64,000 nt of DNA from Numida meleagris (GCF_002078875.1 NC_034438.1:18091919-18155918), one strand, 5' to 3'; numbered from the stretch's first letter, positions 48,401-61,168 are shown. A program made the numbers and translations. Notes: generated by a model from the sequence alone, not told the origin.

Positions 48401-50834
48401 AAAGATGGTTCTTAATGCTGTAGTCATTCTCAGACAGATTCCAGATACCCTGGGGCGGAAGACAACAGCTGAACTTCTGGTGTGGCAAACATAGTTGTGA
48501 AAGGCAGGGGGAAGCTCTCTGTGTGTTGAGTGATGGAAGCGTCTCAGCAGAGCTGTTGGTGAAGGGGTAACAAATGAAAAAGCATGCCAACTGATACCAC
48601 AGCATTAAACTTTCATTGAAACAAATCTCGTTCTTTTGAACCATGACCAAAACAGGTCAGAAGGCTTCTGAGGAACCAGGACACTGACACAATACTATAA
48701 TCTCTCGTTATCATGAATGGTAGTGTTCACACAGCATACTATTCACTCAAACTACTAAATTGCTTTCATAAGTCAGTGAAGATTCAGAACATATTGATGT
48801 GATGTAATTATACACTCTGTTTCTGTTACAAAACAGTAACAAACAATTTTGCACCATAATCTCGTTATTTCTCAAGTAGCCCTGAAAAATCAAGAAACAC
48901 ATAACTCAAACAAGTCAACTGGCATGCAGGATCAAAAAGATGCATTTACTGTTCTGCCTTAATGTATTAAAGAGCAGGGTGGAGGTATCAGCACGTCCAT
49001 CACATATTAATGGCTTATTGGTAATGTCTCTGTCTGTCAATGTGCATCCAGATCAAGCAGTATAGCAAGCATTTTATATTCCTGTGTACAATTTTGTATT
49101 ACTGTGAGGGAAGACTCAAAATGTATGAGACCATAATATAGCACTGAATCACTTAAAGCATAATCATAGCTGCATATAATTATTGTCCCAAGTACGAAGC
49201 AGTTACTGACAGCCTGTAACACTTTATTTAATAGAAGTAGTCAAGCCTGCAGATGACATTACTTTTCCAAAACACCAGTGATTAGGATTGGTCTCATAAA
49301 AGCAGTTTGATTTCAATTGCACTTTCCTATAAACCTACTGCTACAGACCAGGTGCTAGTCTAGCTGAAACAAATACATATAGAGGTTTAATCCAGCACAT
49401 AAAAATGCCAAGTGATGTTTCAGTTCAGTACTAAAGCACACAAAAAAACCCCTGCTGAATCCAGCATCCACTCAGATGCTCAAAGTCAAGAAATTTTAAA
49501 TCACTGTTTAGAACTAGGCTTCTGTTATATGTGACATGTAGTCAGGAATTTGTGGCTAAAGAGAATTTTTTTTTTTAAAAAAAGAAAAAAGTGCTGCATG
49601 GATTTGTAAGGATGAGCCAAATGATCTGTGAAACTGTGGAAAAAAAACAGCCCCAGATTAGTTTAATGGGCTTGGTTGCCTAGTCATGCAACAGAAACAG
49701 CATAGCCGAAGGAATGCTAATGTCTCTGACCTAACTATTTTCATCGTTGCAACATCAGCAAGGTGCTACTGAAATAATCCCAAAGGTATTTTCAAAGGAG
49801 TGGGGCGATGCTGTTTCAAAATCTTAACGATGTCCCTGCCTTTAGCCATACCTCTGGAGAAACTTCAGTGCTGACTTCTGTAGCCACACCTCTGTGTCAA
49901 ATACCAGAGTACTTATACTTTTGTATAATAATAATAATTAAAATACAGAAATGGCTTTTCAATACTAAGACTTGCATTATAAGCCTCACAATCTTCTTTT
50001 ACTAATGACATGTATGATTTTAAAGGATTCTGAGTCCAGATTAAGATATATCTTGGTAAGATAGTTCTCACTTGTTTTCTGCATGAATGTGTGCACTGTC
50101 TGCAGTCTGTGAACAAAGCCTTAAGACATTTTTGAAATCCTGAAATATATACTGTGACAGTGATTTGCTAGGTAACTCCTTCAGCTTGATTCTGCAGCAG
50201 GGCTCCAACACAACCTAGCTTTCAGTTATAAGAAAAGAGAGGGTCTTTCTTATGAGTCACTGATTAAACTGGCACAGATATTTTTAATGTAAAGTTTGAA
50301 CGCAGTTTGCTGAAATTTGATATAGAGTATAAACAACTCAGAATAGATGTTAAAAGCACGCAGGAGCAATAAACAAACTTCTGGATTCCAACAAAAATTT
50401 TAAAAAGTATGATTTCCTCCAGTATCTGACAAATTCTGTAAATTTATCCAAATGGAAAATTGAGGTAAACCTGTTGCCCGGCAGGGAACAGAGGCTGCAA
50501 GGCCATGAGTCTTCAAAAGACAACATCCCGTGCCTGAACATTGTGACTCAGTGGGTGACTTATGTTTGCAGCAAATTCAGAATCCAAATGATATTTTCTG
50601 GTATGCATCATCCAATCATCCAATACCTTTTTGGCCTATATATGAAACAGTAAATATAAAACTCACTACACTGAAGATAATGATTATTAAAAAAAGCACT
50701 CTTTTTTCTTATCCATCAGTGTAGTATATGATAACAGCTCTGTTGATGATCCATGAAACTGTTAGCTTCATTTGCATGAAATTCCCCTTGAATTCTCTTT
50801 TTAACAATGATTTATTTTGGTTGGCAACTGCTTA
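45468..50834. other. AT-rich intergenic sequence
   Basis: No gene or transposon recognised. It contains a perfect 14-bp hairpin at 46926-46957 and a T-run joined to an A-run at about 49566-49590. Small frames carry no known domain. Confidence 0.55.
46926..46957. repeat. Perfect 14-bp hairpin, 4-nt loop
   Basis: GTGAGTCTGTTAAG at 46926-46939 is followed after GGCA by its exact reverse complement at 46944-46957. It is mixed in composition and sharply bounded (neighbouring bases do not pair). It is of the same type as the hairpin at 31282-31318. Confidence 0.9.
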
Positions 50835-51411
50835 GGTTGCTCCAAAAGTAATGCCACCTGTTTATTTCCATGGAATCTACAAAAGATACAAAGAACTCAA
50901 TAACACCATTTGATAGAGCAAATTCTCAGCTACAAAAAAAATAAAATAAAATAAAATAAAATAAATTCAACATAGTCACCACTATTAGCTATGCGTTTTC
51001 ACCAGCAAAGAATAAGAGCCTACATCCCACAGTTTGCACCAGAGGAGGTGACCCACTGTCACAGTGATGACACTGCTGAAGCACACCACTCGCTGCCTCA
51101 CTGTGCTCAAATCCACTGCTTGGGCTCCATTAGTGTTCAGCAAGCATTGATAAATGTCACTGGTTGCCATTTTTTCCACATGGAGAAATTCAGTGACTCA
51201 CTTTTGCTTCATATACACTTCCAGTCAGTGCAGTACGCTTGGTCAGATACCAATCTGTCAGACTGCCCCTCTGCTGCCACCTGTTACACGGCAACAAAAT
51301 GTAATGGATTACTGGTGGGAATGTTCAGCGTCTACTGCCATACCACCAACATCCGCCTCCAACATCATGGGCCAACACAATAAAATAGGACGCATTACTT
51401 TTGGAAAAGCC
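50835..51411 (-). mobile_element. Internally deleted mariner (MITE-like)
   Basis: The left end 'ggttgctccaaaagtaatgc' (50835-50854) is mirrored by 'gcattacttttggaaaagcc' (51392-51411). Sequence inside both ends follows the mariner at 21597-22886 in the same orientation, but about 750 bp of the middle is missing, with the junction near 51055-51072. What remains antisense to the transposase is part of its N-terminal region. It is non-autonomous. TA flanks are at 50833-50834; the right flank is not a clean TA. Confidence 0.85.
50934..50966. repeat. (AAAAT)n microsatellite inside the mariner copy
   Basis: An A-run followed by five AAAAT-type units. The other mariner copy has 'cagctgtttttcaatagtca' at the equivalent place (near 21670-21690), so the microsatellite arose or was inserted after the copies diverged. 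Confidence 0.85.
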
Positions 51412-52946
51412 CTTGCAGCTTACAAGTAATTATTCAAACCAGGCTCTTTGTAAAGAACAATAAGCTGCTTTTGGTTAGATCATCAAATGAAAGCCCAGGT
51501 GAGGTGCTTTAGGCAGTCTCATAACTCCTCAGCTTTTAGGCAATTGCTTCTTAATTCTTTGCAGATTCTCTCTGAATTTGAACACCGTGTTAAAATACAC
51601 TGTTGTTTTTCAGGCTCCTTTCCTAAGGAATTGAAATTATTCTGATCTGAACAAGTAGTATTAATTAAAGCACTGAAAGTTCATGTGGGAATATTCTGGG
51701 TAAAATTTGGCACTGTGCTGAGCACAAACCACTGCATCCATCAGTCATGCTGCTTGAAGAGGAAACACACATGAAGACAGTATTAAATATTTAACTGAGG
51801 TATATATGCCCATTATAGATTTCACATTATTCTTTGTGAGGATGTTTAAACAAACAAGTAACTATTCTGACACTAAACAATCTGACCAAAGCCACAGAAA
51901 TTGAAGTCTGAGAATCAGTCTGTAAACACTGGGACTATATCTCAGATGAGGAATGACTCTTTAATGAACTTCCAACTGTTGTTAGCTTGTGCATTTGCAT
52001 GTCACAACTACCCTCCTACTCTAAGAGCAGCCTTTCATGGCATATATACATATATATAATAAAAAATTATATATGCATAACTACATGAATAATACAGTTA
52101 TTTATCTTTTTCTGTCTTTCCTTTTTCATCAGCCAAACATGGTTCCCTTGACTGAAATTATAAAACTACATAATTTTTGGAGGTACTGAATTAAGGCTTA
52201 GCTATGTTAGGTCTCAATATTTCTTTCAATGAAACTAAATACTCCAACACCTGCGGTGGTAACACAGAATGTTTCTACCTTCTTGTCAGAGTCAGCATCT
52301 CTAGAATAATCGGACAAAAGTAGGAAACGGGGAACACGCGGGTCTGTATTTTTCTAAATGTATGATGTTTATTGCTCTACTGTTTTCTTGGAGAAAGAGA
52401 TGCCGAGAAGTAGAGATGACAAGGGAAGAAAAAAGGACAAACCTACAATATATAAATGTCTTCTCTCCTTGAAGGTGTTTTTGTGCAAAAAATTTAAAGG
52501 AAAACAACAGTGAGCGGAGCAAGACTAATTCAGCAGTTTTGGAGTACCTACGTGAATGCTACTTATAGTCATCTGTTTACTAATGGTTGTCATTTATGAT
52601 TATGTTGCAGAAAATTCAGGTTGATGGTTCTAATTAATAACATGAAAAAAACAATTTCCTGATTCTGGCAGTACATTTAATATTTACATACCTGAATACA
52701 GAAGAACGTGCATTTCTTGAATGTGCATGTAAGGGCAACCACGGCCTGACAGAGCATGGGAACTAGTAAACTCTAACCTCCATACATAGTGAAACTGAGT
52801 GGCTTTTCCAGGATGTGATACCCCAACGGATGTTTACATGTAGAACAATTAATTCATCTAAGAGATACGTTTTGTATTTTCTGCCTATTTGTTCTCAGGC
52901 AGATATTTTTGCTATTTGCAGCTATTTAGCAACTTGTAGATTTACA
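51412..52946. other. AT-rich intergenic sequence
   Basis: No gene recognised. A TATA-rich run lies at about 52040-52075. Small frames near 52301-52522 carry no domain. Confidence 0.55.
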
Positions 52947-53168
52947 AAAGAAAAAGAAAAGAAAAAGGGAAAAGGAAAAAGAAGAAGGAAAAAGAAAAAA
53001 AAGAAAAAGGAAAAAGGAAAAAGAAAAAGATAGGAAAAAGAAAAGGAATAGGAATAGGAATAGGAAAAAGAAAACGAATAGGAAAAAGAAAAGGAAAAAG
53101 AAAAAGGAAAGAGAAAAAGAGAAAAAGAAAAAAAGAAAAAAAGGGAAAGAGAAAAAGAAAAAGAAAAC
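52947..53168 (+). repeat. Polypurine GGAAAAA/GAAAAA microsatellite
   Basis: About 220 bases of almost uninterrupted purine on the plus strand, made of AAAAAG, AAAAGG and GGAATA units. The GGAATA subset is at about 53044-53063. The Lys-rich plus-strand frame and the Phe/Leu-rich minus-strand frame over it are artefacts of composition. Long polypurine-polypyrimidine tracts can form triplex (H-DNA). Confidence 0.95.
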
Positions 53169-53756
53169 TAAACAGTTTAATAAACACTCCAGATAGCTTT
53201 TGATCTTCTGAGGTCATTCAAATGCAATCAAACTGCTACAAATCTGATGTCGCATTTTCTTCTGTATGTGCACTGCTTTTTTTAGTGAATGAAGCCGCAG
53301 ATCTTGGGAGATGGGCTGTACCAAGGACTTGGCTGAGTGAGGCACAGCCTAGGAAGGTACTCTGCACATTACACAACATTACTCAAACAATGCAGCTAAT
53401 TCCTATTCTACCACACCTTTGTTATTCCAATTCCAATTGTCTCTTGAACAGAGGTTTCAAATTGCACTGTATTTTGCAATCAGATTGTGTGCCCAACAGA
53501 CAAAGATGAGATCAGACTCTGGACATTTGTCCCAGGTGTTAACTGGCTTTCAATCTCCAGGGATGCCCTCACCTTCCGTGTGAATCAGTCATTTTTTAGC
53601 TGTTTCACTGGTCAGAAAATGAAGCAAGAAAGACAGCAGTCTCTTCAGGATTTTTAAACCTTTCTGTCAGAATGAATGCATTCTCTGTGTAATGAAATTC
53701 ACAACCATTGTCTCCTGGATTAAGATTTTAAGATTGGCTTATCTGGGAACTATCGT
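53169..53756. other. Intergenic sequence
   Basis: No gene or repeat recognised. The plus-strand frame at 53222-53509 (95 codons) has no known domain. Confidence 0.55.
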
Positions 53757-53818
53757 CAGCAATTGAACTCAATGATCCTTGTGTGTTCCTTCCATCTCAG
53801 GATATTCTGTTCTGTTCT
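53757..53818 (+). mobile_element. CR1 LINE 3' tail scrap
   Basis: 'gaactcaatgatccttgtgt' and 'ttccttccatctcaggatat' followed by 'tctgttctgttctg' match the terminal part of a CR1 3' UTR with decayed octamers. Only about 60 bp is present. It belongs to a different subfamily from the copies at 45333 and 61181. Confidence 0.75.
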
Positions 53819-54527
53819 GAGTCAAAATTCATTCTGATTATGCCAATATTTTTCAGATTTAACCTTAAGAAATAGTCTTCTAGTCCTGACCTGCAATTCT
53901 GAACTACAGTATCATAGCAGAAAAGTCCTGTAAGATGGAGACGCTCACAAGGAGGTACTGTTCTTTATATTCAGAATATGAACTGACAAACACACAGAAT
54001 TCACCTTGCACTAAAATAAGTTGTGATTCAGATGAATACATTTGTTTTGTCCGTTAGGAAAATCACAAGAGAGTAAAAGTTCTGATCTTTCTGTCTGATG
54101 TGCATAGAAGACCTTTCTCTTCTGTACATCCTCCAGATAAGGGAGGGTGGAGCGATATGGGTCAGAAATTCCTTTTTAGTCTTAATAGTCAGAAAATGTT
54201 TCCCATTTTTTACAATAATATGTTATTATACTCCTTCTTAAAAATGTTCCAGATCCCCTGAGGCAGAGATATACTGGCTGCTCCTATCCCGTATCATGTG
54301 CAAACTGTCAGGCACTCATGGCTATAAGACCCTTTCTTAGTTCCTGGTTGATATCCATAGTTGCTAAGAAGCAAATTAACAGAAAACAAAGAAAAAGCAC
54401 TGTCCAGACACCACTTTTTGCCATGACATCCAAGGCTGGTATATATATATTTGGACAAGAATTATTTTGTTATATTTTCCTACCATTTATTATATTGCAA
54501 GATCGGTAGCAACAATTTCACAGTCTT
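53819..54527. other. AT-rich intergenic sequence
   Basis: Nothing recognised between the CR1 tail and the next CR1. Confidence 0.55.
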
Positions 54528-55852
54528 TCACAAAATTGTAGGGGTTGGAATGGACCTCTAGAGATCATTGAGCCCAAACCCCCTGCAAAGCAGGCTCCCT
54601 ACACCAGGTTGCACAGGTAGGTGTCCAGGCAGGTCTTGAATGTCTCGAGAAAAGGAGACTCCACAACCTCTCTGGGCAGCTTGTTCCAGTGCTCCAACAC
54701 CATCATTGTGAAGAAGTTCTTAAGCACATTTGTGTGGAACTTCCTATGCTTGTCCTATCACCACACACTGCTGAAGAGAGTATGGCCTCGTCCCTTTGCC
54801 TCCTGTGCCTTAGATATTTATAAACAGTAATCAGATCCCCTCTCAGTCTTCTTTTCTCAGGGCTGAACAGACCCAGGTCGCTCAGCCTTTCCTCACAAGA
54901 GAGGTGCTCCAGGCCCTTTATCATCTTTGTGACCATCCACCGGACTCTCTCCAGGAGATCCCTGTCTTTTTTTGTACTGGGAAGCCCAGAACTGGACACA
55001 GTACTCCAGGTGAGGGCTCACCAGGGCAGAGCAGAGGGGGAGGATCACCTCCCTCGACCTGCTGGCCACCCTCTTTTTAATGCACTCCAGGATGCCATTG
55101 GCCTTGGCCACCAAAGCAGACTGCTGGCTCATGGCCAACCTGTTGTCCTCCAGAACTTCAGGTCCCTCTATGCAGAGCTCCTCTCCAGCAGGTCATCCCC
55201 CAACCTGTACTGGCGTATGTGGCTATTCCTCCCTAGGTGCAAGACTCTATACTTGCTCTTGTTAAACCTCATCTGGTTCCTTTCTGCCAAACTCTCCAGC
55301 CTGTCCAGGTCTTGCTGAATGGCAGCACAGGCTTCCAGCATGTCAGCCATTCCTCCCAGTTTTCTATCACCAGCAAACTTGCTGAGGGTGGACACTATCC
55401 CCTCATCAAGGTTGCTGATGAAGATGTTGAACAAGACCAGACCCAGCACTGATCCCTGAGGAACACCGCTAAATACAGGCCTCCAACTGAACTTTGAGCC
55501 ACCAATCACAACACTCTGAGCTTAGCAGTCAGCCAGTTCTCAACCCACCTCACCGTCCACTCATCTATTCCACACTTCCTCAGCTTTGTTATAAGGATGT
55601 CGTGGGAGGCAGTGTCAAATGCCTTGCAGAAATCAAGGTAGACTACAAGGTCCACTGCTCTCCCCCCATCCACCCAGCCAGTGATGACATCACAGAAGGC
55701 TACCAGGTTGGTCGAGCACGACCTCTCCCTGGTGAACCCATGCTGACTACTCCTGATAATCTTCTTCTCTTCAATTGCCTGGAGACGGCATCAAGACCAA
55801 GCCGTTCCATCACCTTTCCAGGGACGGAGGCGAGGCTGACTGGCCTGTAGTT
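54528..55852 (-). mobile_element. CR1 LINE, 5'-truncated in the reverse transcriptase, minus strand
   Basis: The 3' end at 54528 ('tcacaaaattgtaggggttg', reverse sense) is followed by the antisense 3' UTR and ORF2, up to the reverse transcriptase fingers region at about 55852 ('gactggcctgtagtt', where CR1 normally reads 'YRPVSL'-type coding). About 1.33 kb is present. Its 3' sequence differs from the copies at 45333 and 61181, so it is another subfamily. Confidence 0.93.
54703..55509 (-). pseudogene. CR1 ORF2 reverse transcriptase palm and C-terminal remnant
   Basis: 55168-55509 reads '[20 protein letters not shown]', then '[12 protein letters not shown]', where the catalytic FADD box has become FAGD, losing the first aspartate. 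It continues with '[20 protein letters not shown]' and 'YRVLHLGRN'. 54893-55138 has '[20 protein letters not shown]' and 'EYCVQFW' in another phase, and 54703-54999 has '[20 protein letters not shown]' in a third. It is inactive through substitution and two frameshifts. Confidence 0.87.
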
Positions 55853-58800
55853 TAACAATTATTGCAGAAAGCATTAAGAAACATAATTTTAGTGGTAATG
55901 TCACCACTACACATCACTCCCTCTCTCTCCCAGGTAGTTTGTAATCTAGTATCACTCATGTCATTTCACAGGCAGGGTAGCAAAATGTGCTTCCCCTCCC
56001 GCTTACCCTGCAGGTCATCACGTTTTCATTGCCAGTATCATACCTCAGGTAACTTTCCCAATTTCAACTGATATACAGGTATACAGGCATCAGAATATGT
56101 CAGCAGAAATCAGTACACCTTACATGCTTTGTTATATCAGCGCTTTTACAAACTATGCAAACATGGGATATACCCTTGTATAGGGTAGTACTGTAAACCG
56201 CAGTTTACAGTGGGCCATCAGCTTTGTACTGAGTTTTTAAGGCCTCAGGACTAAGGTTTGTCAGGCTTCCTCTGTCTGAATTTTTCTTGACCTGCCTGTA
56301 GCCTTTTTTTACTTGGTTTAGCTGTGACAGTAATTTCTTCAATTGACAAGGTGTCTACTAAAAAAGCTAATTTGTTTACTTCTTGTTATCTTCATGTGGT
56401 ACCACCACAGTTTTATATAGCTAGCAGTAACAAGCAGGTATTCTGTGAAGAATGAGATGTTTATAGTTCTAACAAAGTTATGTAGTGTAAAGAAATACAA
56501 GATTGGTATGATAACAGAGGCACTGAGAAGCAGAGACACTGAATGTGGCACAAATGAGTACAGGCATAAAATTTTAAAAGATGGGCATGGGCTTGGCTTT
56601 GGAGATCCTGCGGCTACAAACAACTTACCCATGGTCAGTTAAAGAAACAAAGACCTGATGCTGGACACAACTGATGATAAGAGTTACAAAGAGAACAAAG
56701 AAATTATACCTAATGTGCATAAAAACCACAACATACATTAGATGTTTGGATTTAATATGGATATGCAGACCAATCCAAAATAGACAAGGTGCAAAAGCAC
56801 GTTAGCAAGCACATAAAAATGACCCCAAGTGGAGTAGGGAGAAGAAACCAGCAACAAGAACATCAGAGTCCTTTTGGCAGAGGACTCCAGATGTTGATAA
56901 CGCATGGTAGCATCCTTACCACCACCACAACCAGAATCAAACTACCAACATTAACATCAGAAAAGCAGTAGAAGTGTGAACATAACTCCAGCAGAAGAGG
57001 CAGAAACTGATAAATATGTATATAACAATCTCAAATATACTGCTACTATTATTGAGACTTTTTTATAGAGAAGTATTTTAATTTTATTATTGCTCTTTAT
57101 TTTTCTATCAATTACACATGGACTAGTAATGATTTGACTCTTAAGATTTCAGTTATACTAACAATAAATTCTTAACTATATATGCATATATTTAGAGTGT
57201 GTTTCCTCTTTGACCCTAGACCAGATTTTGAACATAACAGCATGACTGGTAAAAGTGGGATTGTTGCTGCACCCACTGTTGCAGTGCTTCTGTTCCTGTG
57301 ATGTTTATCTTGGTATAGGTATGTTCTCATCAGCAATTTTGGAATGGACTGGTTTGTTAACTTCAATTTGTGACAAACACATAGAGGAAATCCAAAAGAC
57401 ATGAAATACAAGTGACATCATTACATTTTCCAAAAAATATATTGGCTATGATCTCAGGCTGGAGAAAGAGAAAGGTGAGAAGAAGAAAGCAACATGTAGT
57501 CCTATATCAGAATGCCAGGCCTGATACCAAATGGTCCCCATCCCACCATAGCATTGCCGAAGGCTCCCAGAACATCCTCCATGTGAAGGGGGAAGGAACG
57601 GCATGATCTCCTGTTATACACAGACACCTGTAACTCTTACACCACTCAGACTGGAGTGATGTGTTGAACACAACTGGCTAATATGGCTGCTTGCCCCTGA
57701 GCTGGGACTTGTCACACTCTTGTGTCAGTTCGGTCTTGGATACACACCTGCAGAGTATTTTCCCTCTTTTGCATAGAGCACCAGAACATAAACCATGACT
57801 CACCAAAGATAATTAAGCATTCAAAGGTGGAAAACCTCAATTTGTCCATGAAAAGCAGGGCTTCAAATGTCACAGAAAGAGAATCAGGTTGAAGTCTGGA
57901 GGGTTTCTCTCTTCAGACACTGACATTCAGAACACTAGAGGAACCACATTCCTCTCCCTCTCCTGCTATGGAGTAAAGCTCTTACATAAATTGCTTACTT
58001 CTGAATGAAAAGAGCACAGACTCTTTATTCCTTGAGCCTCAGATGAAGCAACAAAATATAACTTTCAATCAGTTAAGCTCCCCAAATCCCCTCTTTGAAG
58101 GGTAGCTCACCTGCATAGAATGGGTTCTGGCCCACCCTGAACACCGGACAAGGCCTTGCCTACAAATATCCTAGCTAACCCAAATCAAAATCATGCCAGG
58201 GACCACAGTATGGATGATTACACAACTGTGTCAGGCCTATGGTATGAATACATTTAGTTTACTAGTATAGAAGTAACAACTGAGAAATTTTTGCACTAGT
58301 TTATAGTGTAAAGAAATTCAATGGGCCAAATTTCACTTTTTGCCTGTAATTTAATAAAGTCAGATTAATATCCTGCTGGCTTCTGAGCCTCTCTGGCTAT
58401 GCCAGCTTTGCAATAAAATGGGAAACTGCCTGAAAATGTATGACTTACTTTGCTTTGAGTCCGAAATCCCTACTGTGTCATAAGGAATACCAGGCTGCAC
58501 TCCAGTGCTTGTGTAGTACAGGATAGCTATTTCTGGTCAGAGTTACTTGTAACTCTGTCAAAGGAGAGGAGTAAGGGAGAAGAAACCCCTATAAAAGTTC
58601 CTTCTCACTTAGGTAAGACTACTATCTAAAATTTCAGTGACCTTTTCAGAGTTTTATCTCAGTTAATAGAAATATTTCTGATATGCTGCACATGGAAATT
58701 AGTAAAATGACCCACCCAGGCAGTGTAGGCTTCAAATTTATGTTTGGTTTTAACTACTAATCTCAATAGTAGTACATTAAGAATGTATTTTTATAAATAA

Positions 58801-59261
58801 TCTTTATTTAACATTTACAAATGTAAACACAAACATTGCAAGTCGTACTAAAACTTCTTTGTTAACACTGGGACTTGAAAACAATGTTCTTACAACCTGA
58901 GCAGAAAAACCCAAGTACTGCACCTAGGGGTTGTACAGAACCTACATTCTTGGTGAGTCTATATACAGAGAGAGTACTGTAAAGTTCATCTTAAGTTTCA
59001 TCAGTGGGATTCATCTGTCCAACTCAGGATGCTTCTAATTATCTGCAAAGCACAGCACCATGAGCACAGAACTCCATCCTCCCTGGTGCAAAAGAGACTT
59101 TTCTCTTATCGTGAACAATTGCTGAAGTGACAGGCTGTCAGGGAGAGGCAAAAGGCAGAGGCATAGCTGTCCTGCTGCACTCAAGCAGGGTTGGTCTGCA
59201 TTACACAGGGCCATGTAGACAAGGGTAGCATGCTAATATCATCTTCTAATATAATCATTGA
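55853..59261. other. AT-rich intergenic sequence
   Basis: No gene or transposon recognised. A perfect 9-bp hairpin lies at 56190-56211 and a short TATA-rich stretch near 57178-57194. Confidence 0.55.
56190..56211. repeat. Perfect 9-bp hairpin, 4-nt loop
   Basis: ACTGTAAAC at 56190-56198, loop CGCA, then GTTTACAGT at 56203-56211. The loop carries a CpG in an otherwise CpG-poor region. Confidence 0.8.
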
Positions 59262-59337
59262 ATCATGGAGTAATTAAGATTGGAAACGACCTTTAAGATC
59301 ATAACATCTAATCATCAGCCCATCACCACCAAGCCCA

Positions 59338-59553
59338 CTACACCATGCCACTAACTGTCACATCTAGGTGTTTCTTGAACACCTCCAGAGACAGTGACTC
59401 CACCAGCTCCCTGAGCAGTCTGTTGCAATGCAGTACCACTATTTCAGAGAAGAAATTTTTTCTAATATCCAACCCGAATCTCCTCTGGTGCAGTTTGAAG
59501 CCATTGCCTATCATTCTATTGATAGTTACCTGGAAGAAGGGACAGATCCTCAC
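59338..59553 (-). pseudogene. CR1 ORF2 extreme C-terminal remnant
   Basis: The frame ends '[20 protein letters not shown]' before the stop, the C-terminus of CR1 ORF2 (compare '[20 protein letters not shown]' at 61262). It reads continuously through the last 70 or so codons, but the upstream reverse transcriptase is deleted. Confidence 0.8.
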
Positions 59554-59629
59554 CTTGTTACAACACCCTTTCAGTTAGGTTGCGTGGATCTCATCTGGCT
59601 CCATAAACTTGTGATAATCTAGGTGCAAT

Positions 59630-60560
59630 AGCAGGTCACTGTTTCCTCTTGAATCATGGGGGATTGATTCTGCTCCCCATACCTGTCTTCCAGCTCAAGG
59701 GGATGGGTACATTGAAGATAACTGATCTGACAGAAGCAAAGAAGACAATGAGTACCTCAGCTTTTTCCTTATCATTGGTGGTAATTTTTCCCAACACATC
59801 CAATAAAGACTGAAGATTCTCCTTGGCCCTCCTCTTACTGTTAATATATTTGTAAAAAAAAACTTTTTAGTTATCTTTAACAATGGTGGCCAAATTAAGT
59901 TCTATCTGGGCTTTTGCCTTTCTGATTTTCTCTCTGCATATCCTAGCAACATCCTTGTACTCTTCCTGAGTTGCATGCCTCTTCTTCCAAAGGTGGTAAA
60001 ATCTTCTCTTTCCTTGAGTGCCTGTGAAACCTACCTTTTCAGCCAGGCTGGCCTTCTTCCCTGCCAGCTCATCTTGTGGCACATGGGAACATTCTGCTCC
60101 TCTGCCTTTAAGATTTTCTTGAGGAATGTTCAGCCTTCCTGGACCTCTTTGCCTTTCTGGTTTGTTTCCCAGAACTCTCCCAATGTCCTAAAGAGTTCAA
60201 AGTATGCCCTCTGGCACTCCAGGGTGGTGGTTTTGCTGACCCCCTCCTGATTTCACCAGGAATAAAGAACTCTTCCATTTCATGGTCTCTGCTTAAGATA
60301 GTTTCCAACTACTATATCTCCCACCTCCACAGCAGGTCTAGCACGGCACTTCCCCTGTTAGCTCTTAGTAGCTGTGTCAGGTAGTTCCTTTCTACACACT
60401 CCAGGAACCTCCTAGGCTGCTTCCTTTGGACTGTATTGTAGTTTCAGCAAACATCAAGTAAGTTGAAGTTCCCCACAAGAACAAGGGCTAGCAATTGTGT
60501 GACTTCTGCCACCTGCCTGTAGAATTCTTCATCTGTCTCTTCAGCCCTGTTGGCTATAAA
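59630..60560 (-). pseudogene. CR1 ORF2 endonuclease-to-linker remnant
   Basis: Reads 'EEFYRQVAEVTQLLALVLVG' then 'NFNLLDVC' (about 60450-60540), where the metal-binding GDFN box has become GNFN. 59867-60082 reads 'MPQDELAGKKASLAEKVGFT' and 'RFYHLWKKRHATQEEYKDVA', the conserved linker between endonuclease and reverse transcriptase. It has several stops and phase changes. Confidence 0.82.
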
Positions 60561-60591
60561 AGACTGGTTTTATACTCTTCCTCCTCCAAAC

Positions 60592-61168
60592 CTAGTTTAA
60601 ATCCCTCTCAATGAGCCCCACCAACTCCTGGGCTAGAATCTTCTTTTCTCCAGCTGGCGAACCTCATCTGTTGCCAGCTATATAGACCGACCCATGATCA
60701 AAAAACCAAAATGTCACTGATGGCACTAGACCCTTAACGATGTGTTGATTAGGTGGGTTTTCCTGTTCCTTTAAGTATTTTTCCCTACCAAAGAAAGGAT
60801 TGAGGAAAACACCACCTGAGCTCCTGCCCTTTCAACTTATCCCCCCAGTGCCCTAAAGTTCCTTTTGATACCCCTGGGGCTTCTCACCTGGACTTCATTG
60901 CTGCCATTCTGAACAACAACATGCTGGTAAAAATTGGAGGGCTGTAACAGACCAAGGAGTTTCCTAGTAAAGTCCCTGAACTGGGCCCCAGGGAGTCAGC
61001 AGACTTCCCTGTGGGAAGCAATACAACTGTTCCCCTAAAGAGTTTCAATACTGTTAATACTGCATGCCTTATAAGCATGACACTATTGCAAACACTTATA
61101 TCATCACCTGTCTTCTTGTCTCTATATTCAGTGCCAAATGGTGCAGCTTCAGATCCTCTTGTTGTCAT
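60592..61168 (-). pseudogene. CR1 ORF1 esterase-like (SGNH) domain remnant
   Basis: The C-terminal part reads 'FGFFDHGSVYIAG' (60678-60711) and 'KKILAQELVGLIERDLN' with a stop at 60592-60594. Between them, a stop and substitutions replace the usual DGxHLS block that supplies the Asp-His pair of the SGNH hydrolase fold. Upstream, an open 94-codon frame (60884-61168) includes 'TEYRDKKTGDDISVCNSVML' and 'SADSLGPSSGTLLGNSLVCY'. CR1-type ORF1 proteins are known to carry an esterase domain of uncertain role in the RNP. This copy has several frame breaks. Confidence 0.7.

Noticed and set aside
50991..51429. 130- and 91-codon plus-strand frames
   Set aside because: They lie inside the deleted mariner and are antisense to its transposase remnant.
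52815..53217. Lys-rich plus-strand frame and Phe/Leu-rich minus-strand frame
   Set aside because: Both are direct translations of the polypurine microsatellite and its complement.
55168..55850. Plus-strand frames over the CR1 at 54528-55852
   Set aside because: They are antisense shadows of CR1 ORF2, which reads on the minus strand with recognisable reverse transcriptase motifs.
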